Origin: Atriophallophorus winterbourni
Taxonomy: Eukaryota > Platyhelminthes > Trematoda > Plagiorchiida > Microphallidae
Reading direction: 5' to 3'
DNA: 64,000 nt
NCBI GenBank assembly: GCA_013407085.1
Contig: JACCGJ010000210.1
Span: 89,314 to 153,313 of the forward strand
The position numbers and the translations under genes were made by a program. Positions 51,850 through 64,000 of this stretch are shown piece by piece; within the stretch, counting starts at the first letter, position 1, and each line of letters begins with the position of its first letter. The notes under the pieces were generated by a model, which saw only the letters and a list, made by a program, of their open reading frames with translations, was not told the DNA's origin and did no database searches.

Positions 51850-54800
51850 ATGGATCTTAAGTCAGCATTTTCTGATATCCCATCTGAGGACATTTCTACA
51901 GAGGCTATGTCGCACTTTAGCCTTCCCTCTTTTGGTATGAACGACCCTTCCCTCTGGTTAGCACAAATCGAAACACTATTCGAGTGTTACGCGTAAAAAC
52001 TCAACGGGCCCAGTATAACCGTGTAGTTGGTATGCTGCCACTGTCAGTCGCAAAAGAGGTTGCCGATTTAATATATAACCGTCCTGCTGATAATCCGCAC
52101 GATGCACTTAAAATGTCATCGTCTCAAGTACTTCGTCTACTGACGAGCAAAACCTACGGAAACTTTTGTCCGGCTTAGAAAAGGGTGATCACACTTCGTC
52201 ATAACACCTGCGACACATGCTCCAATTACAATGAGACAAGCCTGTGGATGACAAAATCATTAGTGAATTATGGCGGCAGAGTCTTACAGCCGACGTCCGC
52301 AAAGTCGTAGCCAATATGGACAAGAACACCAGTCTCCAGCACTTGGCACGCATTGCGGACGAAGTTTACGATATCTCGCACAGTATTCCATTTTCTCATG
52401 TCAGACACACGAGTGACGAAAATTCCAGTATACAGACTCCTAAAGATTTTGAAGAGTTGAAATTGATGTTCCATAACTTGTCACTGCAAGTACAAAACAT
52501 CGCACGATCCCGTAGTAACTCTCGAAATCATCATCCTCGTCAGCCTATGAAACGAGCTACCAGTCGTTCTTATCATCGTCGATTAGTGCAAAAGCCCTGC
52601 ATTGCACGTCACCTTGCACTTACGACTCAAATTTGTCCAAGCAGGGAAACCGCGAAGCCAGACAGTAGACACGTTAGCTCTGTCTGGCACCCGTCAAAGC
52701 CGTCTCTTCTACGTTACCAACAGTGACACTTAAATGCAATTACTCATCGAAATTAGTGTCATCCCACCATCCAATATGGAACGCAAGAACCGGTCTTCGT
52801 TGACGTTACAGGCGGCAAACGGCACGAAAATTTCAACTTTCGGTCAGAAATCACTTTCCGTCGAATTATGTCTCAAAGGTAACTTTCGATGGATTTTCAC
52901 ACTCGCCGATGTCAAATTACCAATTCCGGGTGTAGATTTCCTTTCTCATTTTGATCTTTCGATCAATAAAGTTACACATGAGCTTATTGAAAATTTGACA
53001 AAGATTAATTCATTGGGTAACTCCTGTGATTCCCCCATCTGAACCATGCGAGTACTTACCCCTGACCATCAGCGTTGAGTGACTTACTGACAGAATTTTC
53101 CGAAGTTTTTAGGCCGGTTTCGCAATCTACTACTGTTAAACATGATGTCAAAATCACATTCTGACCCGTGGTCCTCCAGTGTTTAACAGACCACGTCGTT
53201 TGGCTCCGAACAAGTTCGAGGTCGCAAAGCGTGAGTTTGAACACCTGCTTAAACTTGGAATCATACGGCCATCCAAATCGCCCTGGGCAAGCCCTGTTCA
53301 CATTTTTTAGAAGAATAAAGCTGACGCCTGGCGTCCATGTGGCGATTACCGTGCTCTTAACAGAGTTACTGTTCCCGATCGTTACCCTATCCCCAATATA
53401 CACGACTTCACACTTTCCTTGCATGAAAAGACTGTGTTTTCCAAACTGGACTTGGTGCGTGCTTACAACCAGATACCTGTAGCCGAAGAAGATATTCCGA
53501 AAACAGCCATCACTACACATTTTGATCTTTATGAATTTCTAAAAATGCCCTTTGGTTGACGCAACGCTGCTCAAACCTTTCAGAGATTCATGGACCAACT
53601 TTTTCAAAGATTATCTTTTGTTCATATATACATTGTTGACGTCCTCGTTGCTAGCTCGTCTTAAGTGGAACATGCAGCACATCTGCGTTCGGTATTTCAG
53701 CGACTTTCACAGTTTGGCGTGGTGGTTAACCGGTATAAATGCCTTTTTGGTGTCGCTGCTCTTGAAATCTTAGGACATCATGTCGATCAAAACGGCATTA
53801 GCCCCTTGCCTGATAAACTCTCCTCTATTAACGACTATCCATGTCCAATTCTCTTAGACAGTTACGTCCATTTCTTGGTTTACTCAATTACTACCGAATA
53901 TTCATTCCCAATTGCGCTAACATATCTCAACCAATGACTGATTTGTTACGCGGAAATGTGCGACAATTTAAAATGAATGCTGATGCTGTCGAATCGTTTC
54001 AAAGATTGAAGACCGCATTAAATGAAGCATCTTCATTATCCTACATGTCTAGGAAACCTCATGCTTCACTTTCGCTTGCGAACGATGCATCCCAAGCAGC
54101 AGTCAAAGCTGTCAAACAGCAAAGTATTGACGGTGTTGTCAAACCGCTTACATTCTTTTCCCGTCGTCTCCAATCCGCCCAGACACGTTACAACACATTT
54201 GGTCGTAAATGGTTAGGTATATATTTTGCTGTTCGCAATTTTCGCTATTTGCTCGAAGGCCGCAATTTTACTGTTTGCACCGATCATAAGTCTCTGACGT
54301 TTGCCATGTATGCTACAGCTGATAGATATTCACCCCGTGAAATACGTCAACTTGACTATATTTCGCAATTTACGAGTGATATACGTTACATGTCTCCTTC
54401 ATCGAACACTTTTGCAGATGCATTTTCTCGCATGCAACTCCCCACAATCAAGTGATTAAATTTCGATGTCCCGTATTTGCCAGAGGCTCCGCAACATGCC
54501 AACGACTTACAGCGATATCACTTTACCCCATCCCTTAGAGTTAGACTTGTCCCTATCCCCAATTCGAGTTTGACTTTATTATGTGATTTTTCCACCGACC
54601 ATCCCCGTCCTTTTGAACCAAAGTTACTGAGTACGTCCATTTTGAACACTCTCATTCGCTTTCTCACCCTGGTATTCGTGCTACCCGTAAGTTGATCACT
54701 GATCGCCTTGTTTGCCCAAAAATGCACGCGGATATTCCAAATTGGACAAAAGCCTGTATCCAGTGTCAACGCAGCAAAGTGCATCGTCATACTCTCAGTG

Positions 54801-55690
54801 CCCCAGGATCTTTTCCTCCAACAAGTCAACGATTTCAGCATGTTCATTTCGACATTGTGTTTCCTCTGGCTATCTCTGATGGTTTCCCATACATTTTCAC
54901 TTGTGTCGACCGTTTCAGCTGCTGGCATATAGCCATTCCCATCACTGAAATTACAGTAGAAACCGTAGCGAAAATTTTTCTGCCAAACGGGATCAGCAAT
55001 TACGGTGACCAATCAACTAATAATACGGATCTTGGATCACCATTTCAATCCACGTTCTCCCGTCAGTTTACTTTTGTTCTAGGTGCTAAAACAACACATA
55101 AAACAACAGCTTATCATCCTTGCGCCAATGGACTTGTTGGACGGTTCTATCGATAACTAAAAGCCGCAATGATGTCACATGGTAATACAAAAAATTGGTC
55201 AGAGTTCCTGCCATTGATCCTTCTTTGTATGCGTGCTACTGTCAAAGAAGATCTCGGTTGTTCCGCGGCAGAATTAGTTTACGGCACTCCACGCCACCTT
55301 CCTGGTGAATTGATCACACCACACGACGTAGCAGCAGACATCACTGTTTCCAATTATGTCAATCGCTTACGATCATTCATGCGTCAATAGCGTGCCACCC
55401 CCGCTCGCCCAAACAATTGCAACGTTTACTTACCGAGTGATTTCCAGTCATGTGCTTTTGTCTTTATCCGAACTGATCGCACGCGCAAACCCTCGCAGCC
55501 CCCATACACTGGACCCTTTAAAGTCATTAGCCGCTGTGCCAAATACTTCGTCATCGAGCAAAATGGTGCCCAAGATACGGTTACTATTGACAGCTTGGAA
55601 GCAGCTTTTATCGAACCAGTGTGCGACGAAACACCACCCTGAAACATTCACACCCGAAGTGGTACCTTCGATGTTGACAGTTTTTCTTTA
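51850..55690 (+). pseudogene. CsRn1-type Ty3/gypsy gag-pol, inactivated
   Basis: Decayed coding region in domain order. Gag-like (51850-52730) starts MDLKSAFSDIPSEDI and has an early stop. Protease-like segment (about 52735-53030) has LTLQAANGTKISTFG and IPGVDFLSHFDL, but the DSG/DTG active-site triad is not seen. RT (about 53190-53940) has [11 protein letters not shown] and [15 protein letters not shown], with the YVDD box reading IYIVDVLVAS. RNase H (to 54455) has SLANDASQAA and TDHKSLTF. Integrase (54470-55390) has the CIQC zinc-binding end, FDIV and TTHKTTAYHPCANG, followed by a GPY-like C-terminal block. Several stops and frame changes; the segments are left unjoined. It belongs to the CsRn1 group, first described in Clonorchis sinensis. 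Confidence 0.85.
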
Positions 55691-55904
55691 ACCCCACCCA
55701 CTCCTATTATCCCCAGTGTGCCTCAGTCAACCCAATCGACCCAGCCGTATGAACTCTCTCTTCCATATTCTGACTCACCGTCCCCAGTTAAAAAAACTCG
55801 ATCAGGTAGGAGAGTCAGGTGGCCTGCTAATCTTGCAGAATACGATGGTAAAATGTTTTTCGTTTCGAGCTTTCCATTCTGTTCTAATACTCTAGGGAAG
55901 TAGT

Positions 55905-56072
55905 TTTTAAGTTGTTTTACTTATTGCATATTTTATTTTATTATTCACACATATTTCGTCATTCTTTCGTTATAATGCATACATGTAAATATATACATAT
56001 TTAAAATAAATTATTCACACAGTTAACGTGTTCTGTTTCGGTACAATCCTATCGTGTTTGACAGCTTTAGAG
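55905..56072 (+). repeat. 3' LTR of the CsRn1-like element, truncated
   Basis: Preceded by a purine run agggaagtag (polypurine tract). tattgcatattttattttat and atacatgtaaatatatacat align with the 5' LTR. The end beyond about 56072 is missing. Confidence 0.6.
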
Positions 56073-56214
56073 AAAAGGCGGGTGTTCAAAATTTGGCAAG
56101 TCAATATTCTCTGCGTCACACTATACGTATTTTATTCACTATCATCAAATCGCATTACAAATATTCGAATTCGTCATGAGTAGCATACCGTACGACATCT
56201 CAGTTTGAAAAATA

Positions 56215-56830
56215 TTCAGTGGTTCTTGACGATAATATGTCTACGGTTCTGTCCACGGGAAAAAACCAAGAAAACAAAATCCATTCCATTACGGCTAAGC
56301 TGTCCACGGTTTCGAAAATTTGCATTCTTTTAGAGCTTCTTACCATTCTACTTGACATTAGTTATGTGTTGGACTCTGATTTAGTTCAACACACGGGTGG
56401 ATTCATAGAGTCGCTGACCACAGAAATTGAGCAGCATCGAAGCTGTGCTAAGATGTGGCTGACAGATACGCTTTAGTCGAGCTTAACAAGATATTTTTGT
56501 TGAGATATGGCTTCACCTGAGACTCAGCTACTGTTACTAGACTCACTAATCCTTCTAATATATTTTAATAAAATTTGCCGGCGAAAATTATGTGGCGTAA
56601 TTGAGGGCAGCGTTCTAAGTCCCCTTCTTTTTCTAATCTGCGATAATGATCTGCAAAATATTGTAGATCACTGTAAGCTATATATCTTCACAGAAGACAT
56701 GAAAGTCGCCATAACATTTCCACCTGGATAAATGTCAAAGACTATGATATCCCTTAACAGTGATCATGCCTCTCTATCTAGCTGGTTCGAACAATGGAGA
56801 TTAAAAATTTCTGCTTCTAAGACACACTAA
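56215..56830 (+). mobile_element. Internally deleted copy of a two-ORF LINE
   Basis: 56219-56476 reads LSTVSKICILLELLTILLDI then SYVLDSDLVQHTGGFIESLT, matching ORF1 of the element that follows. Within 100 bp it is joined to RT palm text, GVIEGSVLSPLLFLICDNDL then TEDMKVAITFP. The endonuclease and half of the RT are missing. Confidence 0.7.
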
Positions 56831-56889
56831 ATGTGATTACTTTATTCAATCCCTTGTAACACACTCACATTCCTTCATCACCCATTCTA

Positions 56890-59800
56890 CAGAAATCATG
56901 AACCCCGTATTTAGATACTCGATTTCTCTCAATTTTAATGAGCAAGGACTATCCTATATAGTACATATTTATTTATGCTTGCATTCGCTCAACATGACAC
57001 TCTCTAAATACTCGAAATCACCTCGAAACCCACAACGTGTCACTCCAAGATTGAATAAATCTTTGGTCGTTCAAGACTATAATATATCTACTGTGTTATC
57101 AAACTTACATTATTTTGAGACTAATTTCGAAACCATCGTGGATAAACTCAGCAATGTATCGCGCCTGTTTACGATACTTGAACATTTAGCAATCTTTTTC
57201 GACCCCAGCTATAATGTTGACTCTGATCTGCTTCAGCGCACAGGACTTTTTGTAGCGTCTCTAACCTCCGAAATTAAGCATCGAAGAATCAAAGCGAAGA
57301 ACATAATTCTTATGAATATAGCTTATAAATACCCGTTGGTTGAACTCAAACGGTCAATTCTTTCTCATTACGGCTTTCCGGTTGACTCAGCCTCACTCAC
57401 CAGGCTTTGTAAGTCATCTATTGTTAGCCGACCCATCCTTACTAAATTTAATAACTAGGATTATGCTTCTCATATCTTAAAAAACAAGCAGATTCTAGCT
57501 TCCGTTCCACGATTCTCCAATGTGTTGCTTAAACGTGACAACGCAACTCTAAAGCGTAAATTCGCTCGTAAAATTCCCACGCCGGTGACAGGAAACGATC
57601 GATCTCCATCTTATAACAACAATATTTGTAACCAGGCTGACATATGTGTACTAACTGAAAATGTAGCTATCAGCTTAGACACCGGATCAAATGTTGCACC
57701 TCAGTTCACCGCTAACCCACAAACTATCCATCGACCAAATATTAATGATAACAAAACATGTAAACTTCCAACGTTTAGAGCAATAGCCTCAATTGTCATC
57801 AAACCGCCAAGCATTAGGCCTTATATGAATGACTCTTTTAGAAACAGTAATTGTAGTTATTCTGGAAAAAGTTTCAGTAATTACCTATGCACGCTACCAT
57901 CTTCAATTTTTATGGTCCTATACCTTATGGTTCTCCTAATCCATAGGCTTCGTGGTAATACTCTCACTCCACGCAGAATGGTGACAAGCCACAAAACCCG
58001 AAATTAATTAGAAACTTTAACTTTACATATATTTATCCCAAACATCAAACTTTCAACTCACCCCAAACAAACACCAACAAAATTTCTACCTAGGCATATC
58101 CTGCTCCACATGTATATCCATCGTATGACCCCAGTCAGTTTTACCCAGACTATTTCCAACCTTCAAATTTTCCCCTTGTGTTTCCACCTATCTACTGGAT
58201 GTAGCACAACCTAGTTTCAAATCTCCGGGTCCTATCATTGACACCTCTCTATGTACTTCCCCTATCCGCATCCTTCTATTTAACACGAGATCTATTACTT
58301 CTGAAATGTCTGATCTTCAATTTTTCCTGTCTGATAGCCCGACTGATGTAGTCCTAATCACTGAAACCTGAACGACTGATGAAGATGCAGACGTTACACT
58401 TTTCCTACCAAATTATAATATTTTTCGTAAAAATCGTGCTGCAGTCGTGGTGGTGGTTGCATCATATATATTACTAAAGATATCTTAGCCAAAATCCATT
58501 GTTCTTCTTCACTGTAAGATATTGATGATTTGATATGTATTGTTATTTTTTCACTGGACGCCCTTTTCGGTTGTATTTACAACCCACCTCCTACATCCTC
58601 ACATAATTTTGTTAAACTTAAAAATGGTTCTATTGACGTTTCTCTGAGCCCTTTTGAAAATAAACTTATAGCTGTTGCTTTTAACATGCCTTTTACTTGC
58701 TGCAACTCCCCCATCTTTCTAAAAAATTCTCCTCTTTTTCCGAGGCAATAAACCTTCCAGGTTACAGAGAAGCAGTAGATAAACTTATAAGACAGTCAAA
58801 CCTTCTAGACCGTATTTTCACATTAAATCCTAATCCTAGTAATATGCATGTCATAACGCTTCTTTCTGTTTGTGATCATAAAATGGTTACGTGCCAACTT
58901 CATCTTGATGAGAATCGGACATCCATCAGCACAGCTAACGACTGTCATTATGTCAATCAGACAAACTTTTCGACTCTAATTAGAAAATGTGATTAAACTG
59001 ACTTTTTTATATCTCCGGATTTCAATCTTATCTATTCAAAATCTAATAAGAACTTCTCCAAATGTCTTGTAACTGCATCAACTCATCGAAAGACTGAAAA
59101 TATTATACTTGATTAAATTAAACTTCTTGAAAAAAGATAGGTTGTCTTTCTGCTTTTTTATACCACATACCAGATTTTCATTCATGTTATGTCTCAAGGA
59201 ACTTCTTAAGTCTTTCATAATAATCAAATTGCAGTTCATCGAGACTCAAGAAAGAAACGCACTGAACAGTGCTTTGAATAGCAAGTCTTTGAATAGTCTA
59301 GCGAGATCTCGATATAATCTAAGTGAACATAAAATTTCTACACTTGTATTATACCATGATGATAAGGAAGCATCTAAATCAGACTCTTAAGCAATAAGTA
59401 AGCTTTTTTGAACTATTTTAGTCAGTCATTCAATACCAGCATATACCTTATAATACCACATCAAAATAATAAATCAAGGTGTATTGATTCCACCTCCTTT
59501 AGTTTACATGATGGTAGCGTAATGTGTCGGCGAAGCAAAGTTTCTATAAGTTTGATATTGTAGGCTTTGTTTCACTAATCTTACATCTAAATACGGAAGA
59601 TATACATTTAATGTTATTAAACCTCTTCAATCTTTCTGTTAAATCTGGTATATTCCCCCTTGAATGGAAACATTCTGTCATTATACATCGCTTTAAAACC
59701 AGGAATGCACACATCATTACTAATTATCGCCCAATTAATCACACACCTTTTCTCACTAGGCTATTCGAAAAGTTGATTAAGAATGCATTAATAGCTTACT

Positions 59801-61300
59801 TGGGCACAAACGCTTCCTCTCCATTCCAACATGGCTTTTTGAATCAGAAGTCCTGCATTACCTGTCAGCCGGAATATTTGGACAAGGTAACTGCCTCCAT
59901 TGAACGAGGATTAGCTGTACTGACAGTTTTCATAGACATTAACAAAGCATTTCATTAGGTTCCTCATTCTCTTCTTCTCCTAAAATTGTCATCACTTAGT
60001 ATTTCAGGACCCTAATTTAATTGGTCCGTTCATATCATTCTGATCGTACCTTCTCCTTTTCCGTTGACAGCATATCCTCTGAAACACAACCTATACCAAG
60101 TGGAGTCATTCAGGGTAGCGTACCAAGTCCCCTCCTATTTCTTAAATATATTAATGATATGCAATACTTTTTTTAAAAAAAACTCAAAGATATTTATCTT
60201 TGTGGATAATATTAAACTTGTCTTATCTTTTCCAGCCATAGAGATATCACAGGTTATAGACTCCCTCGAAGATGATATTTCAACCCTTTAAAGTTGGGAC
60301 TCACAAAGGGTGTTAGAATTCTCAGCTCTGAACACAGAATTCCTGGGTATACGCTGCTCAATACCCCATGGTAGTATCATTATCAACAACACACCACTCT
60401 CGTCCGCTAACGAAATAAAAAACCTAATATTTAGATATCCTCTTAATTTCAACGAACAAGAATGATTTCTCATAGCGAGTGCTAGACAGAATTTTGGTTC
60501 GATCAATCAAAATCCCTCCTTCCTGAAAGTATACTAAGTCTATATACAATCAAAGTATTTCCGCTTCTTGACTACTGTAATATAGCTTACTCTCACATTG
60601 CTAGGCGTAACCGTATACTCTTAAAAAGCCTTTAACGCAGAATTACCACATTATTGCCCTCATTTTAACTTCAAAGAATAATTGTCATCAAAATATTCAT
60701 TTGCATGCTTTCCCGTCACATACACACCACGGCCGGTTTCGTGCTGTTTGCACTCATCAGGTAGGGACAGTAAGATCAGGATCCGCATGCGCTATTATAA
60801 TTATCATCATTTACATACTTCAATGTCTGTGGTAAACATATATGCCATACACAAGTACTATTCATTCAAAATACTTTTACGATTATCTATTTACAACTGT
60901 CTACCTAAACATCAACATAACTTGATTATTTTTTTATAACTGTGCTCCACTGTTTTTTATCGCAAATTTTATCCTAATAACCTCTAACCTTGCTGGTCAA
61001 GAGAATGTTTCGTCCTATTCCGGTTAATCTACCTAAGAACTCGCAATTTTACAGACTTCAAAATTTCACCAGTGCAGTCCGATGTCAGCCTGTCCCTTAT
61101 CGTAACGGATTCAATGCATTCGGCGAACTGATCTTGCATTCAATGCCCTAGAATTCGTGGCAATTTATCCTTTTACCCAAGTGTCAAACCTCTGGCGCGG
61201 TACCAAATAAACGTAACCTCATTCGAGCCCGTTCCCTCAGTTCCTATTTTGCAATACCCACTGTTTGATTTAAAACAATTTCAATGTTTATATTGATAAT
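56890..61300 (+). mobile_element. Decayed two-ORF CR1-like LINE
   Basis: ORF1 relics at 56995-57458 (LSNVSRLFTILEHLAIFFDP, DSDLLQRTGLFVASLTSEIK) and 57522-58007. Endonuclease relics at 58250-59000 (ILLFNTRSITSEMSDLQFFL, VVLITET, DRIFTLNP). RT relics at 59560-60290 (ITNYRPINHTPFLTRLFEKL, FQHGFLNQKSC, VFIDINKAFH, QGSVPSPLLFLKYINDM, IFVDNIKLVL). C-terminal pieces around 61000-61260. Many stops and frameshifts. A foldback-type unit interrupts it at 60690-60795. ORF1 has no family motif that I can name. Confidence 0.8.
60690..60795. mobile_element. Foldback-type unit inside the LINE
   Basis: aaaatattcatttgcatgct through cacggccggtttcgtgctgt to gatcaggatccgcatgcgc is the same unit as at 3395, 9273 (reversed) and 34958. 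Confidence 0.65.
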
Positions 61301-62149
61301 GTTTATTCATTTATCTACAGCATAACAATATAATCCTTTGCTTCATTTTCTTCGTATATTTTTTCTTCTCATCCTCTTGTACTCTTCATATTATCTCTTC
61401 AGGATACTCGATCTGAATAAAATCTCATTAGTCATGAATATTTTATAACATTTTCCTACCCCTGTAGATTACCATTTCCAATTTTAAATGAAAAAAATCA
61501 TTGCTGGATTTGAAAGTTTGACCACTCATTCAATCCTATTGTTTTGTTGTGAACATTCTGAAAACTTAATTATGTATTTCATGCATTGGTTCCCAAGAAT
61601 AAATGAATATTATTATAATTATGAAAATCAGATGGTTTTATTTAAACGGGTAAAAACCGAAGTACAAATAACTGTGGAAAAATCGATGCGGCTTAAGCTG
61701 GTTAGTACGCTATTGTTTGGAGTTGACGGAAATTGACGAATTATAAAAATAATTCGTATTCATTTTGAGAACATTGGTGTGAAGTTGATTTGACGTTGAG
61801 TATTTCTCCGAGTAGTACTCGGAAGTAATAAACAGTCATGGGTTGATTTAACAATATGAACACTAAAGCGATGCAAAAACGAACGAACACCAGAAAATTC
61901 ACGGGTAATGCACACAAAGAACGATTATTCGAAGAATAAGAATTCTTGTATGAATAGATCAGTCGTAGAAAAATTTCAGATTGATATCCAGAAATCCCCG
62001 ATCGGATAAAAAGTACAAAATGTTGTAGCCAAAATTCTCCGTGATTTAGGTATTTCACCCGAACGTCACGTATGAATTAGTGTAAAAATTCGTGGAATTT
62101 ATAACACCTTTCAAACGCAAGGTTAAATCACGTGTCTCAGATGCACTTA
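61301..62149. other. Nothing recognised
   Basis: Short open frames (61488-61736 + and 61741-62058 -) lack motifs. No repeat family seen. Confidence 0.35.
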
Positions 62150-62660
62150 GTTCGGTGAATGCCAGTATGGCCTAAACCATTCTGGTGGTGATTGTTTACT
62201 CTATCTCACCAACAACAAACATCAAACGTTTTAGATAGTTGAACTGCTCAACAGGTTTTAGAACAAGATCAATCATAGCAAAATTTGGCAGTTCTCCTGC
62301 CGAGTCCTGAAGGAGCACTTCAAACTTACTCGCTTATAAAATAGTCCCGTTATCACCATATTCAAGGCCTATGGCATAAATTTTGGGTCTTCGCGCAGTA
62401 TGGCAATATTGTCAGCATAATCTAGCTCCATAACACGTCCACATAAAAGGATTTCAACGCACTGGTGGAGAAACTACTAAGAGTACTTTTGGAGGACGTC
62501 TTTGATAGTAAAGTTTGAAAAAGAACGTCGTGATTGGACAGCCTTGTCATATACCTATAGTTGGGTATATTTGCATTTAAAGGCTATCGTATGCTCTTAC
62601 TCTCCGTATGGAGTGAGAGCATGAGTTTCACGGAATAATGACGTACTTCGCTAGGATTAC
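62150..62660 (-). mobile_element. RTE-like LINE reverse-transcriptase remnant
   Basis: Reading the minus strand from about 62650 down: RVRAYDSL, then a GIxQGCPIxxFFF-type block, then ELDYADNIAILREDPKF (the YADD box with Asn in place of the second Asp), then FEVLLQDSAGELPNFAMIDL and VEQFNYLKR (thumb region). The frames differ between blocks. The second catalytic Asp is lost. Confidence 0.65.
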
Positions 62661-64000
62661 GTTGCGAAGTAAGCAGTTACATAGGGCGGACACCAATAGA
62701 GTATCACAAAATCTGGCTTTCACTTCTGGCAGCGAGAATGCGTATGTGTCTATTTAGGGACGCTACAATTTCATTTTACCTCCGAATAAATGGTTGATTG
62801 CTGCGCACACTACAGCGTGACTAGAATCTATACCTTTACTCCAGTTATATTTGCAGTTTCGACAAAACATCGCCACCTGAAGCTTATCGCGATATAGTCA
62901 CGCTGCGCCGAAGTAAGTTGTAATGGGAAACTCCAAGTAGCCATATGGTGCGGACAGTCTGTTTTTAACGTGTACCCAGTCTGAAAGGGAGATTTCCGGT
63001 TTTGGGCTAAGAGCAATTCCGACAACAGCAAGGCCGGCAGCAACGGGATAACTGGACACACGTAAGAAGATCTTAGTTTCAAGCGGCATAGAAGAACTCA
63101 GTTGAAACACGTAATCAATATCACGAAGAGGGGTTTTCGATAGATAACTTATGTTGATACGTCGTGTCGCTATGGAGCAGGCTTGTCCAGACTTTTTTGT
63201 TATTTCAGGGTAAGGACTTTAAAATGATGAAAGACTAATAGTAGTATGTGATCGAAAAGACAGCCTTGGAAATGGACCTATCATTGAAACAGTTAGGTGC
63301 GACAGTATGCATCCCTCATTGATGATTGGAAGTGCACCAGAGATGGTGTGATTGGATGACGTGTACTTGCGAAGACAATTCTGTAGAGTAGCATTCGAAG
63401 ATAGCTTTCGTAGTGAGTGTATGCGATATTGTCATCATTATTGTTGAACGTAGCAGAGATACTACCCGGTTTCATAAACAGAAGTAGAGGAGATTTCGTT
63501 TAGAGGACCAACTCAAGCCTTTAACGAGAGATGTTTGCACCTAACAGTGGCTGGTGACCGACAAATTGTTTCCTAACCCTTTTAAGCAAACTTCAAGTTC
63601 AAAGCCCGATAACACCGTGGTTTTGTTGGTGATTAATGGTTTCGCTTGTGCACCATACAATAAGCTTAAATGAGACAAGTGGCAGTGACTTTTAATGCGG
63701 CGAATCACATCCGCCGCATCATGATGTCTTCATTGTTTTTTGTAGTTTTATAAGAAAAATGCTTACCAGGCGAAAACCTATCACATCCTCAGACACCACC
63801 ACCGAACCTTAGCTGAGCCCGGATAACCGAGTCGAAACAGCGGGCACCAACGTTAAGGTATTTAGCTAAGTCAGCGGACTAAAACTCCACTGCTGTTTGG
63901 TTAATAAGTTATGCGTTACATATACTTATAATCAACATGTTTCAAAATCTTTGCCTCAATTTTCCAATGTGATCAAGCCAGACAACACACCCTTACAACG
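62661..64000. other. Mostly unassigned, possibly upstream LINE residue
   Basis: A minus frame at 62898-63110 (SYPVAAGLAVVGIALSPKPE then ISLSDWVHVKNRLSAPYGYL) looks protein-like but matches no family I know. The rest shows nothing. Confidence 0.3.

Overview
This is eukaryotic, AT-rich, intron-rich nuclear DNA that looks like a parasitic flatworm, most likely a trematode. The organism call is inference. It rests on long repeat-filled introns, a degraded CsRn1-type Ty3/gypsy element with a tRNA-Trp-like primer site, CR1-like and RTE-like LINE remnants, a Penelope-like remnant, and dense short non-autonomous repeats. Two runs of N (1000 and 20) show that this is a scaffold.

Three host genes can be read exon by exon. 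(1) Histidine ammonia-lyase (HAL, + strand) fills 1-24.3 kb. Fourteen phase-consistent exons from 5481 to 24252 give about 519 codons, ending at a stop; the N-terminal exons are not visible. Three HAL exons, including the one that makes the MIO cofactor, occur twice: copy 1 at 481-3154 and copy 2 at 6216-9680. (2) MTRFR/C12orf65-like mitochondrial ribosome-rescue factor (- strand, 27369-27942) has two exons and 164 codons with an intact GGQ motif. (3) A TBC1D12/TBC1D14-like Rab GTPase-activating protein (- strand, 29422-40259) has eight exons with matching phases, both catalytic fingers and a serine-rich C-terminal tail; its 5' end is missing.

The 41-46 kb stretch holds repeat copies and one weak candidate exon. 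From 45.9 kb to the end the window is almost entirely mobile DNA: a CR1-like LINE present twice around the 20-N gap, once uninterrupted and once broken by a younger LINE and by a foldback element with tRNA-like arms; a decayed CsRn1-type LTR retrotransposon (51.5-56.1 kb); a decayed two-ORF LINE (56.2-61.3 kb); and an RTE-type reverse-transcriptase remnant (62.2-62.7 kb).

The three genes are not functionally linked: HAL acts in cytosolic histidine breakdown, MTRFR in mitochondrial translation quality control, and the TBC protein in membrane traffic. The most interesting points are the phase-neutral HAL exon duplication, whose exonic differences are all synonymous; short non-autonomous repeat families whose target-site duplications can be read against empty sites inside the window; and a SINE-like family with about 19 copies between 17.7 and 45.6 kb.
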